This document shows positions 43,962 through 53,390 of a stretch of DNA of 64,000 bases, one piece after another. Every line of letters starts with the position of its first letter. Position 1 is the stretch's first letter. Below the pieces are notes generated by a model. It did no database searches. It was given only the letters and a program-made list of their open reading frames with translations, and was not told the origin of the DNA. The DNA comes from Palsa-601 sp963801185 (GTDB lineage Bacteria; Actinomycetota; Acidimicrobiia; Acidimicrobiales; Bog-793): NCBI GenBank assembly GCA_963801185.1, contig CAWDDW010000003.1:1860001-1924000 (forward strand). Direction: 5' to 3'. The position numbers and the translations under genes are program-made.

Positions 43962-46472
43962 ATGAAGAAGCGCCGCCCACGCAGCACCCCGCTCGGCCCC
44001 GAGTTCCAGATGACGAGCCTGACTGCGCAAGACCGCTACCAGATCGTCGAACAGACCTCGGACTGGGCACAGGCCGGAACCGCCTACGCGCTGGCGGATG
44101 ACTTCGAGTTGAGCGCGCTCGGCGCCACGCTCTCCATCACCGGCAACTGGCCCGACTCCCAGAGCGGACTCGTCCAGTGGCGCCAGGAGACGAGCCAGGG
44201 ACGCGACCAGTACGTGAAGGTCGTCCACCGGGGCTACCTCTTCCCGACGGGCCATCGGGCCGTGCTGATCCAAATCGTCGAGCGAGTCTTCGTCGAGGAA
44301 GAGTCGCATCCCGGTCTCGTCGTCGCCTACCTGCAGCTGATCGAGTACATCCGGATCCTCCAGCCGTCCAAGACGTACCCGACTCTCGGCCAGTCCTTCG
44401 GCGGCCGAGGTTGGCCGTTCACGACAGTGAGGATTACCGCGACGACCTCGCCACTCCTTGCAGGCCTCGATGCCTTCCCGCTCCCAAAGGGCGAGACCGT
44501 CCCCGCGCCGACGGGCATGTGGGGCTTCCCCTTCACAAAGACAGCCACCCCGACGTCCATCGTCAACTGGCCGATGGTCGTCACCGACGCCTCCGGCCGG
44601 ACGATATCGCTGCGCATGCCCCTCGTCTTCGTTGAGGCCAACCCCGTGAACGCGCCGACGTACAAGGACAGCCCGTACGACGCCGCAGCGTTCAAACCAC
44701 TCTGCGAGGCCTACAACAAGCTCAACCTCACGAGTGACAAGTATCCCCGCGTGATGTACCTGCAGGGCAACAAAGTTCGGTTCGCGCTCGAGCTCGGCAG
44801 CAACCCGGGCGGCGCGTCATTCGCGACGCCGGGCATCATCCTCGGTGCCGCCACGACGACCTATGACCCGAACACCCCGGCGACGTCGGGGGGTGCCCCG
44901 TCAGCAGCGACCCTGGCCGCGTCCGACCAGCCGGCCTTCTACCCCACCATATCGAGCGCCCGGATCAAGCTGGCGGCTGTCGAGGCACTGACGAAGGGAT
45001 CGTTCACAGACGGGGACGACCCCCTCGATCTCGGCGGAGTCGGCATCGTGCCCTACGGCTCGTACCTCGAGAACGCGACCTCCGGAGGCTACGGGACCTC
45101 GAACAAGGGCCACGTCTGGGCGGCGCTCTCCAGCCCACCTGATCTCACCTTCGGCAACAGCGGTGCCGTAGGCGGCATCGGGACGCCGAACTCGACGCTC
45201 ACGGGCGTATCGGCCACGGCGGGAGCGGTCGGCGGCGGCGGCAAACTCGACACCTACGCGAAGAACGGCGCGCTCAACCCGAGTGAGTACTTCGGCTCCA
45301 TCGCTGCCAACATCCTCGGGGGACTCCCGCTCGGGTCGATCCTGAAGGGCTTCTTGAACACGGGAACCCTCCCCACCATCACCGACGAAGTGGACTCGAG
45401 TGGCAACCGCACGGTCACCTACGAGCTCCAAGCGATGCTGCAGGAGACCACCGTCAAGGAGATCACGTTCACGCCGGACCCGTCGGGTAACCAGACGTTC
45501 ACCCTGAACGCCGTCGCTTACATCCCGACGAGCGGGCCGTCCACCTATCAGGTGACCGGGAGCATCGACCCATTCAGCGTCGAGCTCGCGATCTTGAACG
45601 TGCCGTTCACCTCGATGACGTTCACGTCGTCGAGCGGGACCAAGCCGGACGTCAACGCGCAGATCGGCAACATCACCTTCGAGGGCCCGCTCTCGTTCCT
45701 CAACACCCTTGAGCAGTTCCTCCAGGACATGGGGGGCTCAGGCTTCTCGGTCTCGGTCACGCCGAGCGGCATCACCGCGACCTTCTCGATCAGCCTGCCC
45801 TCCATAGGCGTGGGCGTCGTCAACATTCAAGGCCTCGGTCTCACGGCCGGCGTGACCATCCCGTTCCTCGGCGGCTCGATGCTCGTGGACTTCGGCTTCG
45901 CGAGCCAGGAGAACCCCTTCACGGTCACCGTCATGTGCTTCGGCGGCGGAGGCTACTTCGCCGCCGGCTTCGGCATTCAAGGGGTCCAGACGCTCACGGT
46001 CTCCATCCAGTTCGAAGGCCAGCTCGCGTTGGACATCGGCGTGGCCTCGGGCGGGATCACCCTCGCCGCCGGCTTCACCTTCTCGTTGGACGCCAGCCCG
46101 GCGCCGGGCTCGACGACGCTCACGGCGTTCGTGCAACTGACTGGCAGCCTCAACGTGCTCGGGATCATCAGTGTCACGATCGAGCTCGACCTCCAGCTCA
46201 GCTACGCCTCAATGGGCGGTACGAACTATCTCACCGGCACGGCGACGCTCAGCATCGACGTGTCGATCTTCTTCTTCTCGGTATCAGTCTCGGTGCAGGT
46301 CCAAAAGCAGTTCGCGGGCGGCTCCAGCGACCCGGCGATCGAGCGCGGCGTTGCCGGTCGAGCACTCGCTCCCCATGCGACGCCACCGACGACGCCTGCG
46401 CCCTACCCGGCATTCGGCGACGTGATGTCACAGACGGACTGGACGAACTACTGCTCGTCCTTCTCAGGATGA
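43962..46472 (+). CDS. 836-residue beta-rich protein of unknown function
   Basis: It starts MKKRRPRSTPLGPEF without a signal peptide. Residues 20-110 contain a distinctive block (DDFELSALGATLSITGNWPD, then QYVKVVHRGYLFPTGHRAVL and IQIVERVFVEEE), and the centre (220-450) is Gly/Ser/Thr rich. Residues about 550-800 are a long series of alternating hydrophobic/polar strands (FSVSVTPSGITATFSISLPS, GVVNIQGLGLTAGVTIPFLG, LTVSIQFEGQLALDIGVASG) with Gly turns. This pattern fits a beta-barrel, beta-solenoid or lipid-binding groove. Cysteines are few. I recognise no named family. It is probably co-translated with its neighbours. Confidence 0.78.
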   Translation: MKKRRPRSTPLGPEFQMTSLTAQDRYQIVEQTSDWAQAGTAYALADDFELSALGATLSITGNWPDSQSGLVQWRQETSQGRDQYVKVVHRGYLFPTGHRAVLIQIVERVFVEEESHPGLVVAYLQLIEYIRILQPSKTYPTLGQSFGGRGWPFTTVRITATTSPLLAGLDAFPLPKGETVPAPTGMWGFPFTKTATPTSIVNWPMVVTDASGRTISLRMPLVFVEANPVNAPTYKDSPYDAAAFKPLCEAYNKLNLTSDKYPRVMYLQGNKVRFALELGSNPGGASFATPGIILGAATTTYDPNTPATSGGAPSAATLAASDQPAFYPTISSARIKLAAVEALTKGSFTDGDDPLDLGGVGIVPYGSYLENATSGGYGTSNKGHVWAALSSPPDLTFGNSGAVGGIGTPNSTLTGVSATAGAVGGGGKLDTYAKNGALNPSEYFGSIAANILGGLPLGSILKGFLNTGTLPTITDEVDSSGNRTVTYELQAMLQETTVKEITFTPDPSGNQTFTLNAVAYIPTSGPSTYQVTGSIDPFSVELAILNVPFTSMTFTSSSGTKPDVNAQIGNITFEGPLSFLNTLEQFLQDMGGSGFSVSVTPSGITATFSISLPSIGVGVVNIQGLGLTAGVTIPFLGGSMLVDFGFASQENPFTVTVMCFGGGGYFAAGFGIQGVQTLTVSIQFEGQLALDIGVASGGITLAAGFTFSLDASPAPGSTTLTAFVQLTGSLNVLGIISVTIELDLQLSYASMGGTNYLTGTATLSIDVSIFFFSVSVSVQVQKQFAGGSSDPAIERGVAGRALAPHATPPTTPAPYPAFGDVMSQTDWTNYCSSFSG

Positions 46473-46488
46473 GGGCGGTGACGCACAG

Positions 46489-49400
46489 ATGACTCTCCAG
46501 CAAGCCATCGTCTGGACCGCCCTCCCGAACGGATGGGAGACGCCGGGCTCTGTGGTCAACCTGTCCGTGTTCGTCGCGCCCCGGCTGGCGGGACCCGGCT
46601 CGCCGCAGCTGCTGACTCCGTTCGACTTCGCGAGCTGGCCCATGACGCTTTCGAAGCAGCACCACGGTCAAATCGAGCTCAAGGTGACGTTCGAGGGATT
46701 CCCGGCTGTCGTCGCCAAGGTGGTCTCGAAAAAGCCGGTGCAGGACGACTGGGCCGCCCTGTTCGACCCCGCCATGACCGAGGTCGACACCTGGACCTAC
46801 CACGACCTGTCCACGTTCACGCTGCACTCGTTCGACGTGGCGAGCGTGTCGGACTTCGTGCAAGAGATGTACACCGCCGTCGCGCTGGCCGACCCGACGA
46901 TCTACCCGAAGGCGCAGTTGCTGTGGGAGTACCTCCCGAGACCAGACAGAGGCAATATCACGCCAACCAGCTGGGATGACGTGAAGCAAGCGCTCTCGTA
47001 CCATCAGCTCCCCTCGGGGCTCCCGTCGGACACCGCGTTCGACCCGGGTTACTCGCCGCCGATCCCGCTGTTCGACTTCCACCAGAGCTTGAGCGCGCTG
47101 CACTCCTATCCGGCCCTCATGCGGCGGCTCGGCCTCGTGTTCGATCTCCAGGTCAAGGTCCCGGCGGGTCTCACCTCGACGCCGAACGTGAAAGTCGCAC
47201 CGGTCTGGCACCCGAAGTTGATCGCCGGCACGCTCGACGTATCGCCTTACACGGCCTGCCACCTGAGCGGAAGCGAATTCCGGGCGCTTCCCCGCGGGCC
47301 GGACTACGGGAACGGGATGCTCGACTTGCAGGACTCGGCCCGGTACTCAGTCGTCGGGCTCGACACCGACGGCATCGCCGACCGGCTCAATCTCCTCGCG
47401 CTGACCCTGCTCCAGTCCGATGTGGGCCCAGACAGCAGGGACTTCGGCGTGCCGGCCATGCGCACCGCCGGTCCGCAGATCATCCGGACGGGCTGGGGCG
47501 AGCAGCCCTCGAAGGGACCCGGTCTCGACCTCCAGAACCTGCTCGACGTCCAGAAGTCGAACAACTCCCTCGTGTCCGCCTACATCGCCGCGCACGGCAC
47601 AGGACCGTTGCCGGTCTTGAATGCCGAGGACCTCATACGGGGCCACCGGGTCGACGTCCTGACCGAGACCGAGACGACGCCGACCTGGCAATCCCTCTGC
47701 TGGCGCGAGGGAACCTATGTCCTCGGCCCGCAGGGGAGCCAGATCACCCTGTCGATCCTCGACGAGGGATCGGTCTCTCCTGGTGTCAGCCAACCGTCCG
47801 GGCTCGCCAAGGACGGAGGGCTCGGCCCGTCGGTGCCGCCGCCACCTGATCTCTACGTTCACGAGCGGCTCGTCCGTTGGAAGGGGTGGAGCATCGTCGC
47901 GCCGCGGCCCGGTATGTCCGGGGTCGGTTCGGGCACCGACCTCCAGCCCGGCGGCGCGAACCCCGTGCCGCCGGGGACCTCCAGCATCACTCCGCCGCAG
48001 CTCTCGGTCACGGTGACGGCCCCGACTTCGGGCGGGAACTTGCTCCCGAAACTGCGTTTCGGCGAGCTGTACCGCTTCAGGGCGCGCGGGTCGGACCTCG
48101 CCGGCAATGGACCGCCTGCGTCCTCGCACGACTCCTCGACGGCGAGCGCTGAGGGCGCTCACGTCAGATGGGAACCCGTCCAGTCGCCGCAGCTAGCCCC
48201 GATCGCGCCGCCGGTGCCCGGCGAGGGGACCGAGCTCGTCGTCATCCTCAATTACATGACCACGCCGGCGACTACGCCGACACCGAACGGTCGCTGGGTA
48301 TTCCCCCCGAAGGTGTCCGAGATCTTCTGCGAGGAGCACGGGATGCTCGACGGGTTCGTCGAAGGGAGCCTGCCCGACCCGACGAAGCCGCCGAGCGGCG
48401 CGGCCGCGACCTACGCGATGCTCGCGACTCGTGACCCATTGCGGCTGAACGACATCAGCGGCGTCGAGTTCTTCGGCTCGAACCCCGACTCGACCGGCAC
48501 ACCTGGCGTCGGATCGCCGTATCTGCCGGGGTTCACCAAGATGTCGGTCCCGTGGCTGCCTGATCCGCTGTCGGCCGGCGTCTGTCTTCTCGGTGTGCCC
48601 GGTGGGACAGGATTCGTCACGCGGTTCTGGGCCGGCGGACCCTGGCCGGATCCCGAGCCCATGTACCTCGAAGCTCGCCGGTGGCACCACAGCAGGCGAG
48701 TCCTACACGGCCGCCACCTCTTCCAGCTCGGCCATCGAGACGATCACGCTCCCGCCCGGCAAGACGATCATCATGACGTACTCGAGCGCGCTCTTCCCGG
48801 GTGTGGTCGGTCCGAAGGGGCGGCTCCTCGGGCTCTACATCCTCGGGATGTGGCAGTGGATCGCCAAGGCCAAGCTGACCGCGAAGCAGCTGAAGGAGCT
48901 GGAGTTGTCCGCCAACGCCGGCCTCTTGTGGCAGCTGTCGCCGGCCCACGCGATCGAGATGGTCCACGCCGTCCGCATACCGGTCCTCGCGCCGACCTTC
49001 GTCTCGCCGGCCACGACGAGGTCGCTCGGGTCGACGAAGGCGGAGCTCATCGATCCGAGTTTCGAAGTGGATATCGAAAGCACGTCAAGCCTGGACATCC
49101 TCGCGGCCTGGACCGACCCCGTCGACGACGTGACGCTGGCGGCGCCGACGACGGTGAGCTACTCAGCGAACGCGTTCAAGCTCACGGTCGACCCGGGCTT
49201 CAAGCTGGACGCGGCAGAAGACGCCATCCAGGACTTCGGCGATACCAAGCACCACACCGTCGACTACACAGCCGTCGGGACGAGCAGATACAACGGCTAT
49301 TTCCGCGAGACGACGTCGGTGACCTTCTCCGGGGAGACACCCGTCACGCTGAGCAGCACCTTTGGCCTCGACGCCGCTTCGGTGCGTCTCACGATCCCGG

Positions 49401-50643
49401 CTGCAAGCTCGTCGGACCTTCTGACCAGCTCCCCGCTTCGGACTTCGTCGTCGACGCGACGGCTGGCACCGTGGCGCTGACGACGGCCGGTGCTTCGGCA
49501 GTCGGCAGCAGCGCCGTCGACGTCTCGTGGATCCCGGGCGACACGCTGGCGGGAGCTGCCTCGCCGGTGCCGGTCCTGTCGACGGCGCGTCCGCTCGCGC
49601 CGGTGATCGCGCGCATCGTGCCCGCCTGGCAGCTGGTCGGCCCGAAGGGATCCCTGTCCGGCGACGGGATCTTGCTATCGCGGCGCGGGAACTTCATCAG
49701 GGTCTACTTCGAGCGTCCGTGGTACTCGACCGGCGCGGGCGAGCTGGTCGGCGTCGTGACACGGACCGATTCCCAGCTCCCCACCGTTGACCAGATGGCG
49801 TACACGACCGTCGTCGGCGCCGACCCGGTCTACGACGCGCTCTTCTCTGAGTGGGGCAGCTTCACCGGGATCTCGGATCTCACCAATCTGGCGAAAGTGC
49901 CCTCAGTGCCCGGGCACCCCACGTACTCGAGCCCACCCAAGCTCACGATCGCCGAGGACACGAGCGGGACCCTCTACCGCATCTGGCCGTACGCGGCGAA
50001 CTATGACACCAACACCGAGCTCTGGTTCTCCGACGTGCAGCTGTCTTTCGGCGATCAAGGCATCGTCGGTCCCGACGGCGCCTACCCTCCAATGTTCGTG
50101 CGGCTGGCGCTCGCGCGGTTCCAGCCGTGGTCGCTCGCGGGCGTGGAGGTCTCACCAGTCGTGATGGCCACGATCGTGCAGCCGGTGCCGGACCGGATCG
50201 TCTACATAACGAACGGGACCGAGGCTCACACGGTGCAGGTTGTCGTCGAAGGGTTCGGGTACGTGGGATACCGGCCGGCGGTGTTCAACACGCCCAACGA
50301 CACTCTGAGCGGGATATCTGCCACCCAGGACGTGGCCGAGGTGTACGGCGGGCCGGCGATGGTCGTGGAAGTCCAGGTCCAGGACACCTCTACGGGGTTC
50401 TCGGGCGACTTGGCCTGGACCTCAGCGCCCGGCACCTCGCCAGTGCTCCTCAGCGCGCCCGGCGACAACGGTGCGTTCGTCTCGTGGTCGGGCATCGTGA
50501 CGATCCCGACGACCATAGGGACTTCAGCGGAGACCTATCGCCTTCGGATCAGCGAGATCGACTTCTATCCCGAGACGACCGCGCCGGATTCAGTCGATGT
50601 CACCTACCGGCGTCCTTTCGTCGTCCACATCCCGCTGAGCTGA
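46489..50643 (+). CDS. Giant ~1,384-residue protein of unknown function, two compensating frameshifts
   Basis: ATG 46489 starts a protein without a signal peptide: IVWTALPNGWETPGSVVNLS, VFVAPRL. A block GELYRFRARGSDLAGNGP lies near residue 525; this FN3-like phrase also occurs in other very large bacterial proteins. Near 1075 is YFERPWYSTGAGELVGVVTR, and the beta-rich end is VDVTYRRPFVVHIPLS. Between about 48668 and 49405 the protein-like sequence (TITLPPGKTIIMTYSSALFP, VVGPKGRLLGLYILGMWQWI) is in another frame, so two opposite one-base shifts are present. The coding potential is continuous, and sequencing indels are likely. Function is unknown. It may act as a scaffold or large shell-like protein with the gene before it. 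Confidence 0.75.
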   Translation: MTLQQAIVWTALPNGWETPGSVVNLSVFVAPRLAGPGSPQLLTPFDFASWPMTLSKQHHGQIELKVTFEGFPAVVAKVVSKKPVQDDWAALFDPAMTEVDTWTYHDLSTFTLHSFDVASVSDFVQEMYTAVALADPTIYPKAQLLWEYLPRPDRGNITPTSWDDVKQALSYHQLPSGLPSDTAFDPGYSPPIPLFDFHQSLSALHSYPALMRRLGLVFDLQVKVPAGLTSTPNVKVAPVWHPKLIAGTLDVSPYTACHLSGSEFRALPRGPDYGNGMLDLQDSARYSVVGLDTDGIADRLNLLALTLLQSDVGPDSRDFGVPAMRTAGPQIIRTGWGEQPSKGPGLDLQNLLDVQKSNNSLVSAYIAAHGTGPLPVLNAEDLIRGHRVDVLTETETTPTWQSLCWREGTYVLGPQGSQITLSILDEGSVSPGVSQPSGLAKDGGLGPSVPPPPDLYVHERLVRWKGWSIVAPRPGMSGVGSGTDLQPGGANPVPPGTSSITPPQLSVTVTAPTSGGNLLPKLRFGELYRFRARGSDLAGNGPPASSHDSSTASAEGAHVRWEPVQSPQLAPIAPPVPGEGTELVVILNYMTTPATTPTPNGRWVFPPKVSEIFCEEHGMLDGFVEGSLPDPTKPPSGAAATYAMLATRDPLRLNDISGVEFFGSNPDSTGTPGVGSPYLPGFTKMSVPWLPDPLSAGVCLLGVPGGTGFVTRFWAGGPWPDPEPMYLEARRWHHSRRVLHGRHLFQLGHRDDHAPARQDDHHDVLERALPGCGRSEGAAPRALHPRDVAVDRQGQADREAAEGAGVVRQRRPLVAAVAGPRDRDGPRRPHTGPRADLRLAGHDEVARVDEGGAHRSEFRSGYRKHVKPGHPRGLDRPRRRRDAGGADDGELLSERVQAHGRPGLQAGRGRRRHPGLRRYQAPHRRLHSRRDEQIQRLFPRDDVGDLLRGDTRHAEQHLWPRRRFGASHDPGCKLVGPSDQLPASDFVVDATAGTVALTTAGASAVGSSAVDVSWIPGDTLAGAASPVPVLSTARPLAPVIARIVPAWQLVGPKGSLSGDGILLSRRGNFIRVYFERPWYSTGAGELVGVVTRTDSQLPTVDQMAYTTVVGADPVYDALFSEWGSFTGISDLTNLAKVPSVPGHPTYSSPPKLTIAEDTSGTLYRIWPYAANYDTNTELWFSDVQLSFGDQGIVGPDGAYPPMFVRLALARFQPWSLAGVEVSPVVMATIVQPVPDRIVYITNGTEAHTVQVVVEGFGYVGYRPAVFNTPNDTLSGISATQDVAEVYGGPAMVVEVQVQDTSTGFSGDLAWTSAPGTSPVLLSAPGDNGAFVSWSGIVTIPTTIGTSAETYRLRISEIDFYPETTAPDSVDVTYRRPFVVHIPLS

Positions 50644-50657
50644 GAGGGGTGACGGGT

Positions 50658-52556
50658 ATGCGCAGGCTCGTGCGAGTGGCAGCGAGGGTGATGCTCTCTG
50701 CGGCTACTGCAGGGCTAGGTGTCGTGATCGCCGGTGCTGTCGCAGCCGGGCCGGGATCCGGCCCAGCCGGAGCCACCACCCTTCTTGCCGGCACGGCGTT
50801 GGTGGCGAACTGGGGCTCCAACTCGGTCACTCCCATCAACACCGAGACCGATGCGGCCGGATCGCCCATTGGCGTCGGCACCGAGCCGGACGCGATCGCC
50901 ATCACGCCGAACGGCGCGACGGCCTACGTCGCGAACTGGGGATCGAACTCCGTCACACCGATCGACCTGTCGACCGGCAAGACCGAGAAGGCGATCTCGG
51001 TCGGGCGCCACCCCGATGCGATCGCGATCGCGCCCGACGGCGTCTCTGCCTACGTCGCCAACTTCGGGTCGAGCTCGGTGACGCCCATCAACGTCGAGAA
51101 GAACACCGCTGGTACCGCCATCTCCGTCGGTCCTCACCCCGATGCCGTGGCGATCAGCCCTTCCAACGAGCTCGCCTGGGTGACGAGCCAGAGCGGTGGC
51201 TACGCGACAGAGATCAGCGTCCTCGAGAACAAGTTCTATGCGACCGCGTTCACCAATAGCGATCCCACCGACGTCGCCTTTTCTCCCGACGGCTCGACGG
51301 CGTACTTCACCAACCTGTCGAGCGACGAGGTCACGCCATTCGACACTTCCACGGGCAAGTCGGAGACGGCGATCGGCGTCGGCACGTTTCCCCGGGACAT
51401 CGCGCTCTCACCCGACGGTTCGACTGCTTACGTGTCGGACTTCGGCTCGGATCAGATCCAGGCCATCGGTACCGCGGAGGGGCGCGCGGGCGCTCCGGTG
51501 ACGGTCGGCGGCTCACCGATGGGCCTCGCAGTCACCCCCGACGGCTCCACCCTCTACGTCGCCGACTCTGGTTCGAACGAGGTGACTCCCATCACGACGT
51601 CCGACCTGACCGCAGGCACCCCTATCGCCGTCGGCCACGCCCCCGACGCCATCGCCATCACCCCGGGCTGGACCGACCAGGCCTTCGTGACGAGCGCGAG
51701 CACGGCCGACTCCGTGGCGTTCGCCTACTTCGAAGGCAGTCTCTACGCCGCTTGGACGGACGCCGTCTCCGGCGACGAGGTGCTCTACTCGAGCTTCGAC
51801 GGGACGACGTGGAGCACACCGGAGCAGATCGCCTGGTCCGGCGGGAGCGCGCTCTCTAACGCGGGGCCGTCGCTCGTGCCCGACGGCGGCGACCTCTACG
51901 CGGCGTGGAAAGGCAAGAACAGCGGCGCACAGGGCGTGTACATCTCTTATTTCAACGGGAAGGCGTGGTCAAAGCAGGACGAGCTCTCATGGGGCAAGGG
52001 CGACTATGCGAAGACCGCGGACGCCCCTGTCATCTCTGTCGACATCGGCGACCCCGTCGTCGCCTGGACCACGACGAGCGACAACGTCGACGTCTCGTAC
52101 GCCTCCGGTATCGACATCTGGACCAAGCCTGTCGAGCTCACTGGCTCGAAGGGCGTCGTGACGACCACCTACAGCCCGGCGCTCACCTGGTCTCCGGTCC
52201 TTGACACGATGGTGGCCGCTTGGACGACTTCGACTGGGACGATCGGCTACTTGCCCTTCGACACGGGCGAAGAGGGGACGGTCCCGTCGGCCCTGACGAT
52301 AAGTGCTCCCGCGCTCTGCAGCACCGGCGAAGGTGTCTACGTGGCTTGGGAAGGCAAGACAGGCAACAAGATCTGGTACTCGGCGACGTGGCCGGATTAC
52401 ACCGGGTGGAGCACCTGGGCAGAACAGACGACGGAACCGCAAGCCCTCACCAGTCTGAAACCGGCCTTTGCCACGAACGGATACACCGTGACCGTCGGCT
52501 GGAAGGGCTTGAGCTCCGAAATCATCGGCTTTGCTTCGGCGGTCACTCCGTACTGA
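50658..52556 (+). CDS. Secreted YVTN and BNR-type double propeller protein
   Basis: A 632-residue protein starting at ATG 50658, 15 bases after the giant gene's stop. A Sec signal (VMLSAATAGLGVVIAGAVAA) precedes eight or nine YVTN-type repeats (residues 40-335; TALVANWGSNSVTPINTETD, DAIAITPNGATAYVANWGSN). The second half (340-632) has sialidase/BNR-like repeats (FAYFEGSLYAAWTDAVSGDE, VLYSSFDGTTWSTPEQI). It is paralogous to the 19259 protein in its first half. It is probably the extracellular component of the four-gene operon. Its stop codon TGA overlaps the presumed start of the methyltransferase gene. Confidence 0.86.
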   Translation: MRRLVRVAARVMLSAATAGLGVVIAGAVAAGPGSGPAGATTLLAGTALVANWGSNSVTPINTETDAAGSPIGVGTEPDAIAITPNGATAYVANWGSNSVTPIDLSTGKTEKAISVGRHPDAIAIAPDGVSAYVANFGSSSVTPINVEKNTAGTAISVGPHPDAVAISPSNELAWVTSQSGGYATEISVLENKFYATAFTNSDPTDVAFSPDGSTAYFTNLSSDEVTPFDTSTGKSETAIGVGTFPRDIALSPDGSTAYVSDFGSDQIQAIGTAEGRAGAPVTVGGSPMGLAVTPDGSTLYVADSGSNEVTPITTSDLTAGTPIAVGHAPDAIAITPGWTDQAFVTSASTADSVAFAYFEGSLYAAWTDAVSGDEVLYSSFDGTTWSTPEQIAWSGGSALSNAGPSLVPDGGDLYAAWKGKNSGAQGVYISYFNGKAWSKQDELSWGKGDYAKTADAPVISVDIGDPVVAWTTTSDNVDVSYASGIDIWTKPVELTGSKGVVTTTYSPALTWSPVLDTMVAAWTTSTGTIGYLPFDTGEEGTVPSALTISAPALCSTGEGVYVAWEGKTGNKIWYSATWPDYTGWSTWAEQTTEPQALTSLKPAFATNGYTVTVGWKGLSSEIIGFASAVTPY

Positions 52557-53326
52557 CCGATCCCGGGACGCTCGCCGCGCTGCTCTCGGGCGCCGGGTTC
52601 GTAGCAGCCGAGGAGGAGGCGAACGAGCTCCTCGAGGTTGCGGCGGGCGACGCCGAGCGCCTTCACCAGCTCGTCGGGCGCCGTCTGGCTGGCGAGCCGC
52701 TCGCCTGGATCACCGGGAGCATCTCGTTTTCTGGCCTGGAGATCCGGGTCGAACCCGGTGTCTACGTTCCCCGCTGGCAGAGCGAGCCGCTCGCCTGTCG
52801 CGCCGTCGAGTGCCTGCCGGCGACCGGAACAGCCGTCGATCTCTGTACCGGGTCCGGGGCGATAGCCAAGGTCTTGGCCACTGCCCGGCCCGGCGCGCGT
52901 GTCGTGGCGTCCGATGCCGACGGGCGCGCCGTTGCCTGCGCCACGGCAAACGGCGTCGAGGCCTACTGCGGCGACCTCTTCGACCCGTTACCGCGGGACC
53001 TACGAGGACGCGTCGACGTGGTCGTCGGCGTCGTGCCGTACGTACCTACGAGCGCGCTGGCGCTGCTACCGCGTGACACCTTCCTGTTCGAGTCATCCCT
53101 TGCCTACGACGGCGGCCGCGACGGCACCGAGATCCTCCGGCGCGTCCTGACCGACAGCCGCAGCTTCCTCCGGCCCGGCGGCGCGCTATTGCTCGAGCTC
53201 GGCGGCGAGCAAGCCGGCGCGCTCGCCAACGACCTGGCGCGCCTCGGCTACGTCGAAGTCACGGTGCTTCTCGACGAAGAGGGGGACGTCCGGGGCATCG
53301 AGGGCACGCGTGGAGCATGCCTCTGA
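52553..53326 (+). CDS. PrmC/HemK-related methyltransferase (TIGR03704-like)
   Basis: About 257 residues with an N-terminal helical substrate domain (LAALLSGAGFVAAEEEANEL, LVGRRLAGEPLAWITGSISF), the GxGxG-type SAM site TAVDLCTGSGAIAKVLATA and an acidic strand VVASDADGRAVACATANGVE. The family's PRxxTE becomes VPRWQSEPLA, and the catalytic NPPY is replaced by VVGVVPYVPTSAL. It therefore fits the PrmC-related group of unknown substrate rather than true PrmC, which methylates release-factor glutamines. No ATG/GTG/TTG exists in a suitable place. A CTG at 52553, overlapping the previous stop, is the only close candidate. Confidence 0.75.
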   Translation: MTDPGTLAALLSGAGFVAAEEEANELLEVAAGDAERLHQLVGRRLAGEPLAWITGSISFSGLEIRVEPGVYVPRWQSEPLACRAVECLPATGTAVDLCTGSGAIAKVLATARPGARVVASDADGRAVACATANGVEAYCGDLFDPLPRDLRGRVDVVVGVVPYVPTSALALLPRDTFLFESSLAYDGGRDGTEILRRVLTDSRSFLRPGGALLLELGGEQAGALANDLARLGYVEVTVLLDEEGDVRGIEGTRGACL

Positions 53327-53390
53327 CAGCCTCCCCGACGCGGGTCGGCGCTTGGGCATGCTTCGTGCCTGCGAGAATGTCGACGTGAGC

